Assembly: GCA_963920665.1 (NCBI GenBank)
Contig: OY987269.1
Location: 11,348,501 to 11,412,500 of the forward strand
Source: Straminergon stramineum
Taxonomy: Eukaryota; Streptophyta; Bryopsida; Hypnales; Calliergonaceae
Reading direction: 5' to 3'
Length of the DNA: 64,000 bases
Of this stretch, positions 59,347-64,000 are shown in pieces; the first letter of the stretch is position 1, and the number at the start of each line of letters is the position of its first letter. Below the pieces are notes generated by a model. The model ran no database searches. It worked only from the letters and a program-made list of their open reading frames with translations, and had not been told where the DNA came from. Both the position numbers and the translations under genes were made by a program.

Positions 59347-61305
59347 TGAGACGGCTTAGGCGACCACCACTTGCTTGTTGTTGAACTTGAAATTTTCAGC
59401 GAATTCATTTGTTTGGTTGAAAAACCTTGGCAATGCTTAGCTTGTTGCTTGCTCTTCTTGCCTGCTTAACCATGACCATAGGTTACCATTGGAAATAGTG
59501 TTCTTCTTCCTTGAGAACGTTAGATGTAGTGCATGTTAAATGTGCAAGGCCTTGTGGCTTGAAGTGTGATGAGCAAAGTGTAAAGAGGCCAGTCCCTATT
59601 AAAACCTAAATTACCCAACTAGTGGGAAACTCCTTGGAGCCTAGCCGTGGCAAACCTCTTCTTGGACTATTCTTCTACACACCAGTGGAGATGCTCTAAG
59701 GTAGACAACTAAACATGTAGATGCACCCTTACAATTTGCGCTCTAGAATGTATACTACTTGTATATGAAGGTGGTGCTTTGGGGAATTTGAGCAAATAGT
59801 ATTTGTGCACATTGAATTTATAATCCATGTAATATTTCTAAATTCTAAGATTTCCTTGACACATTTATAACATATTCATAAAAATGCCAATATAAAATAT
59901 TAAAATATTTTTTATAGAAATTTGTATATTAGTATTTGTAGTTGAAGGACATTAATATCATTGCCAAAGACTTAGACTTAACATACAAAAGACAAAAAAG
60001 TGTTAGCCAAAAGACAATTAAGTACATATGTCCAAAGAAAGGCAACGACATCTATGTACTAGTTTGTATTATATTTTGTAAGTTTGTAATCTTCTCCAAT
60101 TCACACAAATACATAAAATTTTGAGTCAAGTTCTAGCCCCTAAATGTCCAGATTCATCTCCAAAACTGACAATTTTGGAAAAATCATTGTAAAGTGCTAT
60201 TTGGAAGCATATTTTGGAATTGATATACAAAGAAAAGTTGTAGATTTTGATTTGTAGATTCCATATGTACAATTAGATTCACCAATGCTATGACCAATCT
60301 TTTTTTATAAATTTTGAAAAAGAAATTCTAAAATTCCTTCAAAATTCAATTACAAGTAAAATATTATCATTTTTTCAATAAAATTTGTTGTAATGGATTT
60401 GAAATGAGGTTCTCTTTATATGGTGATTTTTTAAAATTTTTGTGTTTTTTAAATCTATGACCTCATTCTGGTAAATCTAGTTTTGAACCAAAGTCAATGC
60501 AGTTTGACCACTTGACATACTTGCACATTCGTAATTTTAGAAAAATATGTACTCTAGTAACATCAAATCCAACCCTTAGATAGGACAACAACTTCGTAAC
60601 GTATCTCCACAAATTAAAATAACTTTCATACAAGTAGTTAGGAGGATGAAAGTCTAGTTTCAATTTGTTCATCACCTAGAAAATAGACGTCAAAGTGCTT
60701 AGGGGCTAGTAGATGCAATTGACATCCAAATATTACCAAAAAAAACTTCTACATTTATACAAGATTGTGCACATTTTTTTGGTTTTGCACTTTACTTGTT
60801 TGACATGATTTGCAATTTCACAATGCAATGCAAACAAAATCCAAGTATATTTTATATCCTTAGAGATGTTTTAACAACCAATTTTGATTGAGTGAATTAA
60901 ACTTTGTATTCACGTAGTCTCCATATAAGGTGGATACATCCAAATCGCACCCTCCCTAAAACTACCACCATTACTCTATCTTCATTTCCAAAATCAATAG
61001 GTTTGTATGCTAAAAAAGGATTGAAAAATATCCACCAAAAAGAAAACTTTGATCTTTCATAACTTTTGCACACAATATCCAAATGCCGCATTCTTTAGTG
61101 CATTAGAACATACTTTCACATGCTAACAAGAAAATCAATGAGATTTATTTATTTATTGAACAAATGGAAAGACCATTGCATTTAAAAGAAAACCAATGAC
61201 AATTTGGCCAATCTAGTAACAATAACTACACACAATAGCCAAAAGTGGTGGTTTTAGGGATACCCACCTTAGACTACAAGATATCGACTTCCTATATTTT
61301 TTCAC
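59347..61305. other. Non-coding DNA with a reverse FR6 copy
   Basis: 60640-61140 contains FR6-type sequence in reverse orientation (CATAACTTTTGCACACAATA..CCAAATGC). No gene. Confidence 0.4.
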
Positions 61306-61309
61306 CACT

Positions 61310-61690
61310 AAGGGAGCCGACCGCATTCTGATCACCCCCCATTTCCGCCCTATAGACTACAGTTCTTCATGATCAGGTAGTCAAGAGTGGTGATTAATTG
61401 TGATACAGTTCCAAATGTAGTTGTGGCACATTATGATTGGCTACAGGATTGTCAATATTGCAACCAACCCTTGGTTGGAAATACATAAATCTATATGACC
61501 AATATGGGTTGAACAGAATTTGAAGCTAAAAAATTCATAGTAATTATATTTTGAGAAATAAAATAATGAAAAAATATGGAATCCTTCCCAACTCTACTTC
61601 TGTACACAGGAAAATTTCCCCACTTGAGAATCCCAAGCTCCATATATGCGTAATTGCTTAAGTGGTTGCAAATGGGTTGTATGCCTTAAT
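61310..61690 (+). repeat. Dispersed repeat M8 (copy 2)
   Basis: Inverted counterpart of 50425-50885, about 11 kb away. Confidence 0.65.
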
Positions 61691-62029
61691 AGAATAATAT
61701 AGGTGCAACGAATCCAAAGTTGCACATAAATTATCAACCAACTAAGTTAAGGATTGAGCTCACATCCATCCAAGGACTTCATGACGTTCTCCTTCTTTAA
61801 TCATACTAATACATTATCATACAACTCTCCCTCACTTTATTTGGAAATACTGTGTAAGCAAGTGTAGGTATTCCCAACAGCAAAACTGCAATTAAGCTTT
61901 ACCTTCCCAGCAGGTGCGAGGAAGTACCACGCAACCCCACTCTCGACCACCACCGAACGATTTCCTTTGTCTCAAGTACACAATCATGTTTCATTTATTT
62001 CATTTTATTTTGAATCCCGGAGTTGCAAT

Positions 62030-62160
62030 CATGTTTTGTTTTTGTTTTTTTGAAACCCAGAATGATGGCTGGCCGGCTTGTATTTTATCCTTGCAATGAA
62101 ATTTCGTTTCATTTGTGTCAAAAAAAAGAAAAGAAAAGAAAAGAAAACAGAATGAATTTA
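62030..62160 (+). mobile_element. LINE 3' tail
   Basis: GGCTGGCCGGCTTGTATTTT, then TTGCAATGAAATTTCGTTTC, ATTTGTGTC and an (A)n/AAAAG tract. The upstream phrase also occurs at 18890 (GGCTGGCAGGCCTTGTATTT), so these are the same family. Confidence 0.65.
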
Positions 62161-62164
62161 CAAT

Positions 62165-63075
62165 CATGTTTTTTTTTTTCCCAAACAGCAGTGGCAGTGG
62201 CAGTCAGTGGTGGATTGACACACCATTAAAAAAATAAATTCCCAAGGCTCATCACTCCTGAGGTTCAAATTCTTGTTGTCCCACGCCTGAATCCCCAATC
62301 CATTCCATTTCATTCCATTTGGCATTCACCATTTTTCCATTCCCGTGTCATAACTTCGACCGCATGCAATTATTTGTTTGTATTGATGTCACCACTGAGT
62401 GAGATTTGGTTCTCACTCCATCATGTCCCGGTGGACGTGGACGTGGATATGGACGTATCATGTAAGTTAAACGTTGTAGTTAAGTTAAGTTATTATTTGG
62501 CACTTTTATTTATAACACCAAATGAATCTTACTCAGAAAAATCATCATCATCATCATCATTTACTCATTCAACTCGCTCGCTCAACTCACTCGAGCAAGC
62601 GAGCAGGGTGAGGTGGGGTTTTATGTTCATTCCAATTTTGGAAGTGTGAGTGAGCTTCAAATCATGGGGCTCCCTTGCTTGCTTCCTTCCTTTTTTAACT
62701 TATTGCTTCAATCTCATTTAGTACATGCTCGCAAGTGCATCATTCACTGCAGCTTGGCTTTTATTAATTAGTTCCGCTGAAGGCAAGTGTGGGCATTGAA
62801 GGGCACTGAAATGATGTGAGAATGCAACCGTCATTCAAGACGCGCGTTGGAGGTAAGGGAAATAGAAAAGGAGTTGCGAGCCTTTCTCCCATGTGAAAAA
62901 TATGCCATCAAGCTCATCTCTGTCCAGTGAGTGAGAGTGAGCACTACCCCACCATGAGTCTCTAAATTGCAAGCCCTCCACCAACTATGCAGGTAAGAGG
63001 TCTATGAAGTGTCCATTTAAGAAATGAAACTGAATTTGGGGAGGTTGTGCTTTTTTGAAATACTTTTTTCAGTAA
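62165..63075. other. GC-richer island without recognisable gene
   Basis: Contains (ATC)n at 62541-62560 and runs of CTCGCTCG/GAGCGAGC near 62575-62605, as in the CFL1 upstream region. No credible exon. Confidence 0.35.
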
Positions 63076-63079
63076 ATTT

Positions 63080-63389
63080 TTATTGAAAGTTAAGACTAAT
63101 GGAATTGACATCTAATCCAAGTCGTTTCATATTTTTTGGAGCTTTGTGGAATATGTTATGAATTTTTTAAGTTACATGAAGTATCCAAAGAAGGATTGAG
63201 ATTCCTTTTGTGTAGGACAAAACTACAGATGATCATCCACAGAATTTTGTGTGATAAGGGGAAGTCTTTCATAGTAGCTTGACCTTCTATGAGTACTCTT
63301 TGGATTTTTTTTCTAAGCAAATGATTAACATGGTACCAAAAAAAGGTGATTTAATTTCCAAACATGGTGACCAACTTGTCCTTATGGGG
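63080..63389 (+). mobile_element. TTAA-type element F6 (copy 2, left end unclear)
   Basis: The right end ACTTGTCCTTATGGGG is followed by TTAA (63390-63393). It is collinear with the right part of 53227-53457. The left terminus is not recognised. Confidence 0.5.
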
Positions 63390-63393
63390 TTAA

Positions 63394-64000
63394 CTTATAA
63401 AGAACAAAAACCCTAAAGTGACTTTTAAGGGTGCCTTTTGTGAGTGTGTACTTGGGAGGTGTGTGAGTGTGAAGGGATTGTGATTGGCCTTGGAATTCTA
63501 AGGCCTACTCAACACACAACGTAATGGCACTTTTTTGCATTGGGCACTTGGATAGCACGCACTTACGCTACATTCACCCTTAACTTTGACACCACTCTTC
63601 CTTTACTAAGTAGTATTAAGGGTTTGGTGTGCATCATGGGCCCTTCTAAGCAATGACTACAATTGTTTAATTATGTTTTTATAAAGGCATAGGAACACTT
63701 TGATTCATATTTTGGAGAATCTTGCTAAATTAGTTATGTTTTTTCTTCTTTAAAGTTTAAATTGGAAAGGCATCCTAAACCACTAAATAGTTGTTGTGGA
63801 GAAATTGACAACTATAATATGCATAGTAGACAACACTTTCAAGTAGGAGTCATTTCAAAATACCCCACCTAAAAGTTTGGATTTAAGTTGGTGCTAACTT
63901 AGTAAGAAAAAGATCTTAAATCCTTTACTTAAACATTTCAATCGTTCAAATTAGCATTTTTTTGCATTATCTTCTTCCTAGGTTAGTTCCAATAATTTGG
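63394..64000. other. Non-coding DNA
   Basis: Nothing recognisable up to the window edge. Confidence 0.4.

Overview
The window is nuclear DNA of a land plant. It is AT-rich and sparse in genes. Two protein genes are recognisable, both of plant-specific types: the last exon of a plastid NFU iron-sulphur scaffold gene at the left edge (+ strand), and a complete three-exon CFL1-like WW-domain gene at 31.7-33.9 kb (- strand) with ordinary GT-AG introns. The large repeat content, and the lack of any neighbour pattern I recognise from a flowering plant, make me lean towards a non-flowering plant such as a lycophyte, fern or bryophyte. That is an inference and is not proven here. No rRNA, tRNA, CRISPR array or organelle fragment was seen.

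Layout. 1-0.5 kb: NFU exon. 0.5-4.4 kb: its downstream region and dispersed repeat cores. 4.4-17.8 kb: three members of a TTAA-flanked transposon family (F1), one carrying a nested foldback MITE, plus a 3.4-kb element with terminal inverted repeats (8417-11838). 16.3-22.5 kb: three diverged paralogous segments, which act as mutual empty sites and so expose several retroposon insertions, including a 5'-truncated LINE with its target-site duplication. 22.5-31.7 kb: AT-rich repeat-rich DNA and a GC-richer island of degenerate repeats. 31.7-35.0 kb: CFL1-like gene and a remarkable tandem repeat over its leader/promoter. 35.6-37.8 kb: tandem arrays of 132 bp and about 567 bp. 39.6-40.1 kb: a 62-bp minisatellite. 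42.6-44.9 kb and 47.3-50.3 kb: nested clusters of small DNA transposons. 50.4-64 kb: more inverted-repeat elements, further TTAA-flanked families and LINE tails, with no recognisable gene.

The dominant signal is a set of at least six sequence families of small non-autonomous elements. They share one architecture: TTAA on both sides and ends of the form CCC...GGG, commonly CCCCTAAAGG / CCTTTAGGGG. This is the signature of piggyBac-type transposons, which are not a usual component of land-plant genomes. One copy has a clean empty site elsewhere in the window. No transposase is present here, so the assignment rests on termini and target site only.

The second coherent system is a LINE family whose 3' tail (a near-palindrome around AATGAAATTCCGTTTCATT followed by an A-rich tract) is scattered about fifteen times on both strands. 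Several copies are only 49-110 bp long and flanked by 10-12 bp target duplications.
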